A stretch of DNA of 56,607 nt, taken from Pseudomonadota bacterium (GTDB lineage: Bacteria > Pseudomonadota > Alphaproteobacteria > Rhodospirillales > Rhodospirillaceae). The notes under the pieces are model-generated. The model saw only the letters and a program-made list of their open reading frames with translations, did not search any database and had not been told where the DNA came from. The stretch spans positions 18,481-75,087 of the forward strand of contig JAIUPE010000005.1 in the NCBI GenBank assembly GCA_020160875.1. The letters are read 5' to 3'. Shown piece after piece: positions 48,780-56,607 of the stretch. The translations under genes were made by a program, and so were the position numbers. How positions within the stretch are numbered: position 1 is the stretch's first letter; each line of letters opens with the position of its first letter.

Positions 48780-48951
48780 TGCGTGAAGCTTTTTTTCATG
48801 ACGTCGCGCGTGCGGTCCGGCGGATCGTCAACGATGTCGCCAAGTCCGGAACAGCCACGACGCACCTGCCGTTATGCGCGGCGAGCTCCGCGTACAACAT
48901 CTTCCGTGCGTCTGGCGCGACATTCTGCGTGAGTTCCAGCTTGGGATTCAT
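48778..48951 (-). pseudogene. Small gene with an apparent frameshift, upstream of hpnA
   Basis: From the ATG at 48951 a frame begins MNPKLELTQNVAPDARKML and then loses coding character after about 36 codons. In the next frame a sequence LGDIVDDPPDRTRDVMKK runs to a TGA that overlaps the hpnA start (ATGA), as expected of a real coupled gene. One missing base near 48841-48850 (in TCCGGACTTGG on the minus strand) would join them into about 57 residues. Alternatively only the 29-codon downstream piece (GTG start) is real. Family unknown. Confidence 0.4.
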
Positions 48952-48978
48952 ATCTCATTCGAGCATGATGCACCCCAC

Positions 48979-49794
48979 ATGCACAAGCGCCCCCCGCAGA
49001 TCATCTTTACCGCCGATGACTTCGGCCTTTGTGACGAAGTGAACGAAGCCGTCGAACGCGGCCATCGCCACGGCGTGCTGTCGGCTGCCAGTCTCATGAT
49101 CGGCGCACCGGCGGCCAGAGACGCGATCGAACGCGCGCGCCGCATGCCGCGCCTCGCCGTCGGGTTGCACCTCACGCTGGTGGAGGGACGGCCCGTGCTT
49201 CCGCCGGCGGTTCTGCCGGCGCTGCTCAAGCCGGACGGCGCGTTCCATGACAATCTCATCGGCGCCGGCGTGCGGTGGTTTTTCTCTCCCGCCGCCCGCC
49301 GGCAGCTGCGTGCGGAGATCCACGCGCAATTCGAGGCTTTTCGCGCAACCGGTCTCACGCTGGATCATGTGAACGCACACAATCACATGCACCTGCATCC
49401 CACCGTCCTCGGCTGCATTCTCGAGGCCGCGAAGGATTTCGACGTGCGCGCCGTACGTTTACCCTACGAGGCGCCCGCGGCCCTGCTGACCCCGTGGATG
49501 GGGCTGATGAAAAAGCGGCTTACCCGCGCCGGCCTCGCCTTCAATGACCGTGTGGTCGGCATGCACGCGACCGGCCAGGTGAATGAAGACCTTGTCCTGC
49601 GGAAGCTGGACGGCTTGCTTCCGGGGACCACGGAATTCTACCTCCACCCCGCCATATGCACGACGGCCGCGCTGGAGGCGGCGGCGCCGGGCTACGACCG
49701 CACCGGCGAACTCGCGGCCCTGACAAGCGCCCGCGTCGGCGCCCGGCTCAGGGAATTGGGTCTCACACCCGCGTGTTTTCGCGATATTTCCTGA
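48979..49794 (+). CDS. hpnK: Hopanoid biosynthesis deacetylase HpnK (YdjC family)
   Basis: A 271-residue YdjC/ChbG-type deacetylase. IIFTADDFGLCDEVNEAVERG, quoted only at its TADDFGL metal site, and LDHVNAHNHMHLHP carry the metal-binding Asp and His residues. In Burkholderia, HpnK is known to remove acetate from N-acetylglucosaminyl-bacteriohopanetetrol made by HpnI. The hpnI gene lies 4.4 kb downstream. The start is ATG 48979, with a weak ribosome site. It leads a plus-strand run with the PhyH-like gene and hpnN. Confidence 0.9.
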   Translation: MHKRPPQIIFTADDFGLCDEVNEAVERGHRHGVLSAASLMIGAPAARDAIERARRMPRLAVGLHLTLVEGRPVLPPAVLPALLKPDGAFHDNLIGAGVRWFFSPAARRQLRAEIHAQFEAFRATGLTLDHVNAHNHMHLHPTVLGCILEAAKDFDVRAVRLPYEAPAALLTPWMGLMKKRLTRAGLAFNDRVVGMHATGQVNEDLVLRKLDGLLPGTTEFYLHPAICTTAALEAAAPGYDRTGELAALTSARVGARLRELGLTPACFRDIS

Positions 49795-49872
49795 TTTTTG
49801 CGTGATGGAGCGGCTTGCATTCCCCCGAGCCGCCGATAGGATGCGCCCAACAATAAGACTGGGGAACACCCT

Positions 49873-50727
49873 TTGAACGCCCGCACGCTGACCTCCAACG
49901 GCGCTCCAATTCCGTTCACGCCGCAGTACTTCGGTGCCCTTCGCGAAAGTCATACCGGCCTTCCGGCGGAAACCCTTCGCGCGCGCTACGCCGAGGACGG
50001 CTACGTCCTGCTGAAGGGTGCGCTGGCGTCCGAGGCGGTCTTCGATTTGCGCGAAGCTTACTTCCGCCTGTTTGATTCGAGCTTCTTCAAGGATGGCGAC
50101 GCGCGCCGCGGCGTTTTCTCCGGCGTTGAGCCGAAAGGTATGCCAGGCCATGGCCTCGCCGGTCACCCGGCTCATACTTTTGTCCGCAGCGACGTATTTC
50201 GCGCCTTCACCGGCGCTGCCGCGATGAAGACCATCGCTGAAACGTTTTTTGACGGTCCGGCGGAACTTATCCGCCGCACACCACTGCGCCATTTTATACC
50301 GGGTCGCAAACGCTCATCGCGGGCGCACCTCGATCGCACCTACATCGAGGGCGTCGCCGCAGACGTCGTGACGATTTGGGTGCCGCTCGGCGACTGCCCG
50401 ATCGATGTCGGCGGCCTTCTATACATGGACGGTTCGCACGAGGACACCGTGCTGGAGAATGTACGCGCCAGCGCGCCCAACGATCGCACGGATATGCGCC
50501 CAATCACGCACGACCTGAAATGGCTGTCGGATTTCAGCGGCCGCCGGTGGCTGTACGCCGACTATGCGGCGGGAGATGTTGTTGTGCATTCCCCGGCCAT
50601 CGTCCATGCCTCGCTCGATGGCGAATCGGACCTGATGCGAGTGTCGACGGACGTACGCTTCCGGCGCGCGGGCAGCCCCTCGGATCCGCGCTGGCTGAAC
50701 GACTGGTCCGCGGACGACGGCTACTAG
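49873..50727 (+). CDS. Phytanoyl-CoA dioxygenase (PhyH)-family Fe(II)/2-oxoglutarate oxygenase
   Basis: A 284-residue non-heme iron oxygenase. The metal triad is His152-x-Asp154 (SRAHLDRTY) and a distal His at 245 (VHSPAIVHASL; His239 is a second possibility). Arg256 is placed to bind 2-oxoglutarate. FARYAEDGYVLLKGAL-type opening and GGLLYMDGSHED fit the family. The start is TTG 49873, with GGGG 7 nt before it; no suitable ATG exists nearby. It stands between hpnK and hpnN (3-nt gap to hpnN), so it probably hydroxylates a hopanoid or its attached group. That substrate is inferred from position. Confidence 0.88.
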   Translation: MNARTLTSNGAPIPFTPQYFGALRESHTGLPAETLRARYAEDGYVLLKGALASEAVFDLREAYFRLFDSSFFKDGDARRGVFSGVEPKGMPGHGLAGHPAHTFVRSDVFRAFTGAAAMKTIAETFFDGPAELIRRTPLRHFIPGRKRSSRAHLDRTYIEGVAADVVTIWVPLGDCPIDVGGLLYMDGSHEDTVLENVRASAPNDRTDMRPITHDLKWLSDFSGRRWLYADYAAGDVVVHSPAIVHASLDGESDLMRVSTDVRFRRAGSPSDPRWLNDWSADDGY

Positions 50728-50730
50728 CCC

Positions 50731-53334
50731 ATGAGCCTCGCGCGTACCGCAACGCGCGTGGTCCACGCGAGCCGCAGCCGCCCATGGCTCGTGATCGCGA
50801 TCATCGTCATCATGGCCGTTGCTTCCGCCGCAGGCGCGGTGCGAACCCTTGGCGTCAATACGGACACGACAGCCCTGTTCGACGCGGATCTTCCCTTCCG
50901 TGTCGCGGAACGGGACTTCGATCGCCAGTTTCCGGGCGAAATCGATCTCGTCGTCACCGTGATCGACGGGCCGTCCGCCGCAAAAGCAAACAAAGCGGCC
51001 GACAGCCTCGCCGCGCGCCTTGCCAGGAACACGGCCCTCTTCGTAAGCGCCTTTAATCCGACGGGCGGTCCCTTCTTTGAAAAGAACGGCGTACTTTATC
51101 TCTCGACGGCCGAGATCGATGCCATTGGCGCCGAACTCGCAGCCGCGCAACCGCTCCTCGGCGCCATATCGAATGACCGCAGCGCGCGAGGACTTTTCCG
51201 CCTTCTCGCGCTCGCATTCACGGCCGCGGCGGAAGGAGAGCCCTCGACAGCAGGCATTGCGCCGACCGCCGCACAAGCCGCAGCCGCAATCAACGCCACC
51301 CTGGATGGAAAGCCAGCCGCCGTCGATTGGCCGGGCCTTTTCAGTCAATTTCAGTCCACCTCGCAGCCACGCGCCTTCGTGATCGCCAAGGCCAAACTTG
51401 ATCTTACCGCCCTTGAGCAGGGCGCCGACGCCACCGCTTTCATACGCGCGCAAGCGGCCGACCTCGGCCTGACCACCGACAACGGTTACCGCGTAAGACT
51501 TACCGGTGAAGTTCCACTGACCGATGAAGAGTTCGCAACCATCGCGACCGGCACGACCTTGGCCGGTGTCATGGCGGTGGCCGGTGTCGGTCTTCTGATG
51601 GTGCTGGCGCTGGGATCGTTCAGACTGGTGGGCGTGACGCTCTTCACACTGTTGATCGGGTTCCTGTTCACCCTGGGTTGGGCGGCGATCAGCGTGGGGG
51701 AAATCAATCTGATTTCCATCGCTTTCGTCTTCATGTTTGTCGGCATCGCGGTCGACTTCGCGATGCAGTACTGCCTGCACTACCGCGAAGAGCGCCTTAA
51801 ACGCGGCTCGGTCAACGACACGGAGGCGCTCGACGTCGCCGGCGGACACATGGCCGAACCGCTCCTTCTGAGCGCCGCCACCGTTGCGATAGGCTTTTTC
51901 TGTTTCCTGCCGACCGCCTACCGCGGCGTCGCCGAATTGGGCGTGATCGCGGGCGGCGGGATCATCATCGCGTTCCTCCTGAATTTCACGCTGATGCCGG
52001 CGTTGCTCCGACTCACAAAATTAAAGCCGGAAACCTCTCCCGTGGGTTTCGTACGGGCGGCGCCCTTCAATCGTATGCTTCTCAATCACCGCCGGCGGGT
52101 CATGGTGGGCGCGGCCGTTCTAATGGCCGTCGCGACATTGGCGCTTCCGCGCCTGGTGTTCGATTTCGACCCCATGAAGCTCAAAGACCCCCATACGGAA
52201 TCCATGTCCACGGCGCTGGAGCTGATGGACGATCCGCTGGTGAATGCGAATACCCTTAGCGTTCTTGTTAAAACGCGCGACGAGATCCAGGCGCTTTCCG
52301 AGACCCTGGAGAAACTGCCGGACGTCGGGCGTGTGCAAAGCCTGTTCGATCTTGTGCCTGAAGATCAGGACACAAAACTCACAGCGCTTAGCGATATGGC
52401 GCTGTTCCTCGACCCCGTGGTTAATCCGCTACATCAGGCAGCGGCGCCGACCGCCGCGGACATCCTCGATGCCGCGCGCGCCGCACGCGCCGCGACCGAA
52501 ACCTATCTCGCCTCGCCCCATGCCGCCGGACCATTGCGCGACGCCGCGGCTCAGGTTAGCGATGCGCTTCACCGTTTCATCGACCGCAACGATCCCGCCC
52601 TTGGCGAACGTCTCTCAAGGGCCCTGCTTGCCGGCTTCGACGATGCTCTCGCCCCGCTTCGCGCGATGCTGAGCGCCGCGCCGGTCAGCCTGGACGACCT
52701 GCCGGCGCCGCTGCGCGAGACCTATGTGGCGCAGGATGGACGTTACCGCCTCCAGATATTCCCGAAAGACAACAGCCGAAACATCGACGCCATGGCACGG
52801 TTCACGAACGCGGTGCGCGCCGTCGCGCCCGATGCCTATGGCCCACCGGTCGTGATCTATGAAAGCGGACGGATCGTCACACAAGCCTTCGCGACCGCCG
52901 GCGGCCTCGCACTGGTCGCGATTACCTTCGTCCTCCTCGTCATGTTCCGCCGCATCGGCGACGTGCTGCGCGTGCTCGCGCCGCTTCTACTGGCGGTGAC
53001 CCTAACCCTCGGAACATGCGCCTTGATCGGGTTCCCGCTGAACTTCGCCAATATCATCGCGTTGCCGCTCTTGCTGGCGGTCGGCGTCGCCTATCCGATT
53101 CACTTCGTTTCGGCGTGGCGTGAGGGCGAGGCCCTGCTGCTCTCCTCACCGGCGGGACGCGGCATGTTGTTCAGCGCCCTCACCGATACCGCGGCCTTCG
53201 GGAGCATGTCGCTTGCCACCCACGCCGGCACATCGAGCATGGGCCTACTTCTCACCCTTGCCCTGGCGTTCAACCTTCTTGCGACGTTGATTGTTCTGCC
53301 GGCGATTCTTGGTGCGCCGGCCAAGCGACACTAA
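50731..53334 (+). CDS. hpnN: Hopanoid-associated RND transporter HpnN
   Basis: An 867-residue MMPL/RND inner-membrane protein with about twelve helices: one near residues 15-35, five at about 265-430, one near 450 and five at about 715-865, with two large periplasmic loops between. VDFAMQYCLHYREERLKRG and the repeated C-terminal helix set match the HpnN family. In Rhodopseudomonas and Burkholderia HpnN moves hopanoids to the outer membrane. It follows the PhyH-like gene by 3 nt. Its stop overlaps the convergent hpnM gene. Confidence 0.93.
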   Translation: MSLARTATRVVHASRSRPWLVIAIIVIMAVASAAGAVRTLGVNTDTTALFDADLPFRVAERDFDRQFPGEIDLVVTVIDGPSAAKANKAADSLAARLARNTALFVSAFNPTGGPFFEKNGVLYLSTAEIDAIGAELAAAQPLLGAISNDRSARGLFRLLALAFTAAAEGEPSTAGIAPTAAQAAAAINATLDGKPAAVDWPGLFSQFQSTSQPRAFVIAKAKLDLTALEQGADATAFIRAQAADLGLTTDNGYRVRLTGEVPLTDEEFATIATGTTLAGVMAVAGVGLLMVLALGSFRLVGVTLFTLLIGFLFTLGWAAISVGEINLISIAFVFMFVGIAVDFAMQYCLHYREERLKRGSVNDTEALDVAGGHMAEPLLLSAATVAIGFFCFLPTAYRGVAELGVIAGGGIIIAFLLNFTLMPALLRLTKLKPETSPVGFVRAAPFNRMLLNHRRRVMVGAAVLMAVATLALPRLVFDFDPMKLKDPHTESMSTALELMDDPLVNANTLSVLVKTRDEIQALSETLEKLPDVGRVQSLFDLVPEDQDTKLTALSDMALFLDPVVNPLHQAAAPTAADILDAARAARAATETYLASPHAAGPLRDAAAQVSDALHRFIDRNDPALGERLSRALLAGFDDALAPLRAMLSAAPVSLDDLPAPLRETYVAQDGRYRLQIFPKDNSRNIDAMARFTNAVRAVAPDAYGPPVVIYESGRIVTQAFATAGGLALVAITFVLLVMFRRIGDVLRVLAPLLLAVTLTLGTCALIGFPLNFANIIALPLLLAVGVAYPIHFVSAWREGEALLLSSPAGRGMLFSALTDTAAFGSMSLATHAGTSSMGLLLTLALAFNLLATLIVLPAILGAPAKRH

Positions 53335-53969
53335 CCGGCAGTTTCAAGCTTATCGGTCAACGCGTTCAGATGCGCGATCAGGGCCGGAGCGCCGCCGCTA
53401 TTAAATACCCCGGAGAAATCAGAACGCCGCAGGGCGAGTTGACTCACCGACCCATCAAGCAGGACATCGATCACCTGCCACGGGCCCTCATTCTTTTCCG
53501 CCGGTTTTTGACGAAGGCGGTAATTGAGCGCGGTGGCTTTTCCGGATTTCGGTTTGATCTCGGTGTTCACCATGACGTCGGGCTTTTGCGGATCGGTGAA
53601 GTCCGTAATGATGAACGCCTCGCCGTTCCAACTCTTGAACTGCGATGCATAGGTGGCGATCGTCCACTCGGCGAACGCTTGGGTCAGTTTTTTGCGCTCG
53701 TCTTCACTCAGCTTTTGCCAGCCGCCGCCGACCGAAATCCGCGTCATCGTTTCCAGATCGAAAACCTCCTGCACGACGGGGGCCATCTTCTCCTTGCGCG
53801 CGGCGAAGTTCCGCATCGCGCCTTGCCTCATATTGTCCAGCAGCGCGGCGTTCAGCTTCTCGACCACCATGACGGCCGCCGGCTTGTCTTTGACCGACAC
53901 GGCATGGGCCGGCATGCTCGCCGCGAACGCGACAAAACAGCATAGAAGCAGATAAGTCACGCAGCGCAC
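53331..53969 (-). CDS. hpnM: Hopanoid-associated MlaC/Ttg2-like periplasmic protein HpnM
   Basis: A 212-residue protein with a signal peptide (about 1-23, ending PAHAVS) and an MlaC-type lipid-binding domain (FDLETMTRISVGGGWQKLS, FAEWTIATYASQF and WQVIDVLLDGSVSQLALRRSDF are typical; each quoted in part). It probably ferries a lipid through the periplasm for the hopanoid system together with HpnN. It is transcribed opposite to hpnN and hpnI. Confidence 0.9.
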   Translation of the reverse strand: MRCVTYLLLCCFVAFAASMPAHAVSVKDKPAAVMVVEKLNAALLDNMRQGAMRNFAARKEKMAPVVQEVFDLETMTRISVGGGWQKLSEDERKKLTQAFAEWTIATYASQFKSWNGEAFIITDFTDPQKPDVMVNTEIKPKSGKATALNYRLRQKPAEKNEGPWQVIDVLLDGSVSQLALRRSDFSGVFNSGGAPALIAHLNALTDKLETAG

Positions 53970-54186
53970 GGTTCACTCCCTGAAGAGCCTCGCATTCGGC
54001 CTATACTGCGCCCTAAAATCTGTCAATTCCAAGGCTCCGGCGCGCAAAGCGCGCTCATGGACTTAGAATGGAACACCGTGTTTTTAGGCGCCATGGGCGC
54101 GCTCACGCTCGACAATGGCCGCCGGAACACGATAGAGGTACCGGCCCCTTTCGCACCAAGCGTGAGGGTCGTAAGCAGAGCGCGGC
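53970..54186. other. Divergent spacer between hpnM and hpnI
   Basis: 217 nt holding the promoters of hpnM (minus) and hpnI (plus). The frames crossing it continue into hpnI out of phase and are shadows. No clear operator was seen. Confidence 0.5.
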
Positions 54187-55362
54187 GTGACTCTCTTTTT
54201 CAATATCCTGCAAAGCCTCCTTCTTGCTCCCGTGATCGGCGGCGGCGTTTTTTGCCTTCTGTGTGTCTGGGCCGTCGCGCGTTTCGTGAAGCGGGCGTCT
54301 CCGGCCAGCGCCTTTCAGCCACCGGTCACCGTGTTGAAGCCGATTTACGGCCACGACAAAGGCCTCGAGGAGAATTTGCTGAGCCTGTGCCGTCAGGATT
54401 ATCCCGACTTTCAAATCGTGATGTCGGTGCAGCGCGAGAACGATCCGGCGCTGCCGCTGCTCCGCAAGTTGGCGGCCGACTTTCCGGACCGCGTAACGCT
54501 GGTCGTCAAAACCAGCGAGCCCGTCGTCAATGGAAAGGTCCAAAACCTGGTGAACGGCCTTGCCGCCGCAAAGCATGAGATTCTCGTGATCAGCGATAGC
54601 GATGTCCGCGTGCGTGCCGACTATTTGAGAAGCATCGTCGCCCCGCTCGAAGATCCGGGCGTGGGGTATGTCTGCACCTTGTACCGGTCCGTGGACGCCG
54701 GGTCGTTCCAGGAGAAGATGGAGCTTCTGAGCCTGAACGCCGACTTCGTTCCGAGCCTTGTTTTCTCGGCCGTGACCGGCGCTGCGGATTTCTGCATCGG
54801 CGCGACCGTGGCCTTCCGCAAAACCGATCTCTCGGCCATCGGCGGGATGGCCGACCTTGGAAACTATCTGGTCGAGGACTACGAACTCGGACGCCGTCTG
54901 CTCGCGATGGGCAGGCGGATGGTCCTGCTGCCTCACACCGTCGAAATCGTGGCGGATTACCCCACTTTCCGCGGCTGGTGGCACCACCAGATCTATTGGG
55001 ACCAGAACACCTGGGCGGCCAATCCGACGGGGTTTGCCCTCACCATCCTGACCCGCGCCGTGCCTTTTGCGCTGCTTTTCGCGCTTCTTCGTGGCTTCGA
55101 TGACACAGGATTGAACATTCTCCTGGCGACCCTTGTGCTACGCCTTGGCACGGCGGAAGTGATTGCGCACATTCTCGGGGACCGGGAGGGCCAGCGGGCC
55201 GTGTGGCTTTTGCCGGTCCGGGACTTGTTCGCGTTGGTGTCGTGGTATATCGCCCTCACGCGTAGAACCTTCGAGTGGCGCGGTTTGCGCTTCGGCCTTA
55301 CGAAGGATGGACGTATCGTTCCGCGCGACAACGGTGTCGTGCTTCCAGGGATAAAACCGTGA
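54187..55362 (+). CDS. hpnI: Hopanoid glycosyltransferase HpnI (GT2, ceramide-glucosyltransferase-like)
   Basis: A 391-residue membrane glycosyltransferase with an N-terminal helix (about 5-30) and C-terminal helices (about 285-365). The catalytic domain has TVLKPIYGHDKGLEENL, the DSD metal motif at 137-139, the acceptor acid in LVEDYELGRRL, and HHQIYWDQNTW in the place of the QxxRW motif. HpnI is known to add N-acetylglucosamine to bacteriohopanetetrol. The start is GTG 54187. Its stop overlaps the epimerase start by GTGA. Confidence 0.92.
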   Translation: MTLFFNILQSLLLAPVIGGGVFCLLCVWAVARFVKRASPASAFQPPVTVLKPIYGHDKGLEENLLSLCRQDYPDFQIVMSVQRENDPALPLLRKLAADFPDRVTLVVKTSEPVVNGKVQNLVNGLAAAKHEILVISDSDVRVRADYLRSIVAPLEDPGVGYVCTLYRSVDAGSFQEKMELLSLNADFVPSLVFSAVTGAADFCIGATVAFRKTDLSAIGGMADLGNYLVEDYELGRRLLAMGRRMVLLPHTVEIVADYPTFRGWWHHQIYWDQNTWAANPTGFALTILTRAVPFALLFALLRGFDDTGLNILLATLVLRLGTAEVIAHILGDREGQRAVWLLPVRDLFALVSWYIALTRRTFEWRGLRFGLTKDGRIVPRDNGVVLPGIKP

Positions 55363-56381
55363 CTTCGAACTCACAGTTGGAATTCGTTACCAGGTCCGGT
55401 CATGTTCTGGTCACCGGCGGCGCCGGGTTCATCGGCAGCCACGCCGTCGATCATCTGCTCGCGCGCGGCTGTCGCGTCACCGTAATCGACAACCTCTCGA
55501 CCGGTTATCGGGCCAACCTTGTGCAATGCGAGGGCCGTGCCGACTTCCAATTCATCGAAGCCGACATTACCCAGGACCTCTCCGCGGCTTGCGAGCGTGC
55601 CGTGAAACACTTCGGCGCCATTGACCGCATCACCCACTTCGCCGCGCAAACGGCCGTGCCGCTATCCGTCGAAGACCCGGTCACCGATATCCAAGTAAAC
55701 CTCGGCGGCACCGCACGCCTCTTGGAATACGCGCGCCGCAACGGCGTTCAGAAAGTCGTGTTCGCATCATCCTCGGCTATTTATGACGACGATGCGCCCG
55801 TACCCGTCAGTGAAACGTCGACCGCACGGCCCGCATCGCCTTATGGAATCGACAAACTCGCCGGTGAATTCTTTTTGGACTACTACGCGCGTTATCACGG
55901 CGTCGCCTTCACGGCTTTACGCTTCATGAACGTGTACGGCCCGCGCCAAGACCCTTCCAGCTACTACTCCGGCGTCATCTCGATCTTCCTCGACCGCGCC
56001 GTGGCCGGCCAGCCCATCACCATATTCGACGACGGCGAACAGACGCGCGACTTCGTCTATGTGACGGACGTGGCGCATGCCGTGGTCACGGCCGCCCTAT
56101 CGGACGCCGGCAACGGCGCGATCATCAATATTGGCACCGGTCTCGAAGTGTCGATCAACCAAATCACGCGGACGATCATCGAACTCACGGGCTCGGCCTC
56201 GCAGGTACGTTATGAGCCCCCGCGTCCAGGCGATATCCGCCGCTCGGTGACGACAATGACCCGTGCGCAAGACCTTCTTGCGTTCGCCCCGCAAGTCGAT
56301 CTCCGCGAAGGCCTTGCACAGACGCTCGCCTGGGTCCGCGATCAGGCGCTCGCCAATACCCGCCGCGGATCCGCGGCTTAA
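55359..56381 (+). CDS. NAD-dependent nucleotide-sugar epimerase/dehydratase (GalE-like)
   Basis: A 340-residue extended short-chain dehydrogenase. The NAD loop is VTGGAGFIGSH (18-28), the catalytic Tyr162 and Lys166 are in SPYGIDK, and VFASSSAIY supplies the Ser. FMNVYGPRQDPSSYYSGVIS is typical of UDP-glucose 4-epimerase-like enzymes. The start is GTG 55359 inside the hpnI stop (GTGA). Coupling to hpnI suggests it makes or changes the sugar donor for a hopanoid head group, perhaps a sugar other than glucosamine. Confidence 0.88.
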   Translation: MTSNSQLEFVTRSGHVLVTGGAGFIGSHAVDHLLARGCRVTVIDNLSTGYRANLVQCEGRADFQFIEADITQDLSAACERAVKHFGAIDRITHFAAQTAVPLSVEDPVTDIQVNLGGTARLLEYARRNGVQKVVFASSSAIYDDDAPVPVSETSTARPASPYGIDKLAGEFFLDYYARYHGVAFTALRFMNVYGPRQDPSSYYSGVISIFLDRAVAGQPITIFDDGEQTRDFVYVTDVAHAVVTAALSDAGNGAIINIGTGLEVSINQITRTIIELTGSASQVRYEPPRPGDIRRSVTTMTRAQDLLAFAPQVDLREGLAQTLAWVRDQALANTRRGSAA

Positions 56382-56386
56382 GCCGC

Positions 56387-56607
56387 ATGCGCATTTTCAA
56401 GCTTCTCACGCTGATTGGCGGCATTGCGATTTTCGCATGGATCGTCACCCGGGCCGATATGTCGTCGGTCGCCGAAGTCATGGGCCGCCTGGGCGTGATG
56501 GGCGCCGGCACCGTGCTTTTCACCTTTGGCGTCGCGATGGCGTCTGACGTTTTTGGCTGGGCCCTGATGTTCCGCAGCGCGGCATTATCGGGTGTGTGGA
56601 CCCTGCG
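56387..56607 (+). CDS. Lysylphosphatidylglycerol-synthase-like membrane protein (HpnL-like), 5' part
   Basis: Only the first 73 codons are in the window. From ATG 56387 the sequence MRIFKLLTLIGGIAIFAWIV is a first membrane helix, and AGTVLFTFGVAMASDVFGWA a second. Both fit the AglD/UPF0104 membrane domain to which hopanoid-linked HpnL belongs. It begins 5 nt after the epimerase stop. The assignment to HpnL rests partly on context. Confidence 0.65.
   Translation, partial: MRIFKLLTLIGGIAIFAWIVTRADMSSVAEVMGRLGVMGAGTVLFTFGVAMASDVFGWALMFRSAALSGVWTL

Noticed and set aside
54057-54578. A plus-strand frame crossing into hpnI
   Set aside because: It overlaps hpnI out of phase and is Arg-rich with no recognisable motif.

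Overview
The window is a chromosomal stretch from a high-GC alphaproteobacterium. Evidence for the class: a class I lysyl-tRNA synthetase, a Cox15-type heme A synthase, a CIRCE-controlled groES-groEL pair, PleC/DivJ-style histidine kinase architecture, and hopanoid genes. No rRNA, tRNA, phage, insertion sequence or CRISPR array was seen. The genus cannot be fixed by reading alone; a Rhizomicrobium/Micropepsis-like lineage is a guess. Genes are densely packed, with many 1-4 base overlaps.

Layout. 1-8.6 kb: 5' part of msrP, then a TonB energising operon on the minus strand (tonB-exbB-exbD-exbD-TPR protein), a 680-bp gap with palindromes, a degenerate GGDEF protein coupled to tam, a small hypothetical gene, a DUF1289 protein and queF. 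8.9-14.7 kb: msrB with a DUF2333 gene, a DMT permease, a Cache-HAMP-SpoIIE phosphatase and a degenerate EAL protein. 15-24.2 kb: a fatty-acid beta-oxidation run (SCP2 protein, fadD, fadA, FadN-type fused dehydrogenase/hydratase, a secreted intradiol dioxygenase, acyl-CoA dehydrogenase, thioesterase, FKBP isomerase). 24.5-31.7 kb (minus): katG behind a Fur/PerR-like palindrome, a TonB-dependent receptor with a small secreted partner, and lysK. 31.9-38.8 kb: an alpha/beta hydrolase overlapping a GH13 glucosidase, a DinG/XPD-type helicase interrupted by one in-frame TGA, panE and a small membrane protein. 38.9-47.5 kb: groEL-groES, a glycosyltransferase with a LAB_N protein, heme A synthase, tldD, a histidine kinase, a PAP2 phosphatase and a cold-shock gene.

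47.5-56.6 kb is a hopanoid-linked region: hpnA, hpnK, a phytanoyl-CoA-dioxygenase-like gene, hpnN, hpnM, hpnI, a GalE-like epimerase and the start of an HpnL-like membrane protein. HpnI and HpnK are the glycosyltransferase and deacetylase known to build glucosaminyl-bacteriohopanetetrol. HpnN and HpnM are predicted transport components. The Fe(II)/2-oxoglutarate oxygenase lying one base after... hpnK's neighbour hpnN is the best candidate here for an undescribed step, namely oxidation of a hopanoid or hopanoid-linked lipid; this is inference from position only.

Other points of note: the helicase stop at codon 707, a KatG that carries an apparent twin-arginine segment, a gene pair that looks like c-di-GMP enzymes but lacks the catalytic motifs, and two small genes (near 7.7 and 48.8 kb) whose reading frames look shifted.
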